17,058 nucleotides of DNA from an uncultured Megasphaera sp. (GTDB taxonomy: Bacteria; Bacillota; Negativicutes; Veillonellales; Megasphaeraceae): NCBI RefSeq assembly GCF_958350005.1, contig NZ_CATWFF010000027.1:1-17058 (forward strand). The letters run 5' to 3'. Numbering within the stretch: the stretch's first letter is position 1; each line of letters opens with the position of its first letter. The notes under the pieces are model-generated. The model did no database searches and had not been told where the DNA came from. It saw nothing but the letters and a program-made list of their open reading frames with translations. Made by a program: the position numbers and the translations under genes. Shown here piece after piece: positions 15,497-17,058 of the stretch.

Positions 15497-17011
15497 ATGC
15501 TTGCAGAAGGGGATATATTGAAATTACAGAACGGCAGTGATGTTCGCGGTGTGGCTGTTGACGGCGTGGCCGGAGAAGCGGTTACCTTGTTTCCGGAAGT
15601 GGTTCGGCGCATTGCCGCCGGGTTTGTCAGCTTTCTGGCAGAAAAGACGGGGAAGAAGCCGGCAGAGCTGCGCATTGCTGTAGGCCATGATTCGCGCATT
15701 TCCGCTGATGCCCTGAAACAGCAGGTCTTTCAGGGACTGAGCGCCGGCGGAGCATCGGCATTTGACTGCGGCCTGGCATCGACGCCGGCTATGTTCATGT
15801 CCATTATTTTTGATCAGACCCACATGGACGGCGCTATCATGATTACGGCCAGCCATTTGCCGTACAATCGGAACGGCATGAAATTCTTTACCCGAAATGG
15901 CGGCCTGGAAAAGGCTGAGGTTAAAGACGTCCTGCAGCGGGCTGCAAAACACGATGTAGAAGAACGCAGTGCCGTCAGCGCTCAGGCTGTGGATCTCATG
16001 AATCTCTATACCCGCCATTTGTGTCATCTTATCTGCCAGGGCCTGGATGCAGCAGACAGCAGCAAGCCTCTGGCTGGCATGCACATCGTCGTCGATGCGG
16101 GAAACGGCGCCGGCGGATTCTTTGTCTCGAAGGTACTGGATGTATTGGGCGCTGATACGTCGGGCAGCCAGTTTCTCAAACCAGACGGCATGTTTCCCAA
16201 TCACATTCCCAATCCGGAAAACAAGGAAGCCATGGCAGCCATCTGCCAGGCTGTTACGGCAAACCATGCTGATTTAGGCCTTATTTTCGATACCGACGTA
16301 GACCGTATGAGTGCCGTTCTGCCAGACAGAAAGGCAGTCAACCGCAATGCCCTCATTGCCATGATGGCTGCTATTCTGGCACCGTCTTATCCGGGCAGCA
16401 CCATCGTAACCGATTCGGTCACATCTGACGAACTGACAGCCTTTTTGCAGGATGAACTTCATCTGGTTCATCATCGCTACATGCGGGGCTATAAAAACGT
16501 CATTGACGAATGTATCCGCCTTAATCAGAACGGTGTTGTGTCGCCTCTGGCCATTGAAACATCCGGTCATGGTGCGCTGAAAGAAAATTATTATCTCGAT
16601 GACGGCGCCTATTTGGCGGTCAAACTGATTATTGCCGCTGCCAAAGTCCGCAAAGCAGGCCAGCACCTAGGCGATTTAATTGCCAAACTGGGCCATCCCG
16701 CAGAAAGCGTAGAATACCGACTGGCCATTAGCGGCACAGACGATGTGCACGCCTATGGTCAGTCGGTCCTGCAGGCTGTGGAACAGCGGGCCCTGGACGC
16801 AGGCATTACGGTAGCCAAGCCGTCCTATGAAGGGGTACGCCTCGTCTTTGATGAAGGCTGGGCGCTTCTGCGCATGTCTCTCCACGATCCCAATATGCCC
16901 CTGAACATAGAAAGCAAACATGCCGGCGGCTGCCAGGTCATTGCCGCCAAGGTCAAAGCTCTTCTCAGCGGCTTTGATCACCTGGACACGACTGTATTTG
17001 CTGCGAAATAA
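15497..17011 (+). CDS. Phosphohexomutase (phosphomannomutase/phosphoglucomutase family), divergent subgroup
   Basis: Alpha-D-phosphohexomutase superfamily enzyme, which interconverts hexose 1- and 6-phosphates in cytoplasmic sugar-nucleotide supply. From the ATG at 15497 it has 504 residues. All four active-site loops are present but in unusual form: the phosphoserine loop TASHLPYNRNGMKF with S119 (usually TASHNP), the Mg2+ loop DTDVDR at 265-270 (usually DGDADR or DGDGDR), the sugar-specificity loop ETSGH at 354-358 (usually GEMSGH or GE.SGH), and the phosphate loop RMSLHDP at 459-465 (usually RxSNTEP). Catalytic and metal-binding residues are retained, so it is probably active. The variant sugar loop makes the substrate (mannose, glucose or glucosamine phosphate) uncertain. 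I recall similar ASHLP/DTDVDR variants among plastid and bacterial relatives, but cannot verify this here. It stands alone after a strong terminator. Confidence 0.9.
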   Translation: MLAEGDILKLQNGSDVRGVAVDGVAGEAVTLFPEVVRRIAAGFVSFLAEKTGKKPAELRIAVGHDSRISADALKQQVFQGLSAGGASAFDCGLASTPAMFMSIIFDQTHMDGAIMITASHLPYNRNGMKFFTRNGGLEKAEVKDVLQRAAKHDVEERSAVSAQAVDLMNLYTRHLCHLICQGLDAADSSKPLAGMHIVVDAGNGAGGFFVSKVLDVLGADTSGSQFLKPDGMFPNHIPNPENKEAMAAICQAVTANHADLGLIFDTDVDRMSAVLPDRKAVNRNALIAMMAAILAPSYPGSTIVTDSVTSDELTAFLQDELHLVHHRYMRGYKNVIDECIRLNQNGVVSPLAIETSGHGALKENYYLDDGAYLAVKLIIAAAKVRKAGQHLGDLIAKLGHPAESVEYRLAISGTDDVHAYGQSVLQAVEQRALDAGITVAKPSYEGVRLVFDEGWALLRMSLHDPNMPLNIESKHAGGCQVIAAKVKALLSGFDHLDTTVFAAK

Positions 17012-17047
17012 CGTCTTCACCGTCATAGACAGACAGGTCTTTCCCAT

Positions 17048-17054
17048 AGGGGAG
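17048..17054 (+). promoter_or_regulatory. Possible ribosome binding site for a gene beyond the window
   Basis: AGGGGAG lies 4 nt before the window end, in the 47-bp stretch after the phosphohexomutase stop. It would fit a plus-strand gene starting just outside the window; no start codon is visible. Confidence 0.3.
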
Positions 17055-17058
17055 AGCC

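Noticed and set aside
1..17058. CRISPR array, insertion sequence, tRNA/rRNA gene, toxin-antitoxin or phage-defence system
   Set aside because: No spaced repeats, transposase-like proteins, tRNA-like folds or defence-associated domains were seen; the window is almost wholly filled by housekeeping genes.

Overview
The window is a compact, entirely plus-strand block of housekeeping genes with a base composition slightly above 50% G+C by eye, strong AGGAGG-type ribosome binding sites and frequent TTG/GTG starts. The gene order miaB-mutS-mutL-(methyltransferase)-miaA-(YnbB-type PLP enzyme) is typical of Firmicutes. The composition and protein style would fit a Negativicutes genome such as Megasphaera or a relative. 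That genus-level guess is inference from impression, not from any search.

Layout. (1) 28-7662 holds a tightly packed run: miaB, mutS, mutL, a RsmJ-like methyltransferase and miaA. mutS starts 12 nt after miaB; mutS/mutL, mutL/methyltransferase and methyltransferase/miaA overlap by 4, 4 and 1 nt. (2) 7663-7757 is a short AT-rich gap with an imperfect 17-bp tandem duplication across the miaA stop codon and a perfect 9-10-9 inverted repeat. (3) 7758-15252 holds a second run: a YnbB/aluminium-resistance-type PLP enzyme, rnmV (RNase M5), rsmA/ksgA, a long two-half U32 protein and mutS2. It ends at a strong intrinsic terminator (15316-15361). (4) 15362-15496 is a leader with T-tracts and possible weak promoter elements. 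It is followed by a divergent phosphohexomutase (15497-17011) and 47 bp with a possible ribosome binding site for the next gene.

How the genes fit together. Two themes are interleaved. One is DNA mismatch repair (MutS, MutL). The other is RNA maturation and ribosome function. MiaA makes i6A37 on tRNA and MiaB converts it to ms2i6A37. RnmV matures 5S rRNA and RsmA dimethylates 16S rRNA. U32 proteins with the DUF3656-type middle region are known as RNA hydroxylases, and MutS2 acts on collided ribosomes and/or in recombination. The unnamed methyltransferase between mutL and miaA plausibly belongs to the RNA theme.

I found no mobile elements, CRISPR arrays, tRNA or rRNA genes, broken genes or clear defence system. 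Points worth a second look are the orphan methyltransferase, the duplicated U32 protein with two Cys clusters, the phosphohexomutase with unusual versions of all four signature loops, the variant Smr motif of MutS2 and the operator-like dyad upstream of the PLP enzyme. None of these amounts to a convincing new multi-gene system.
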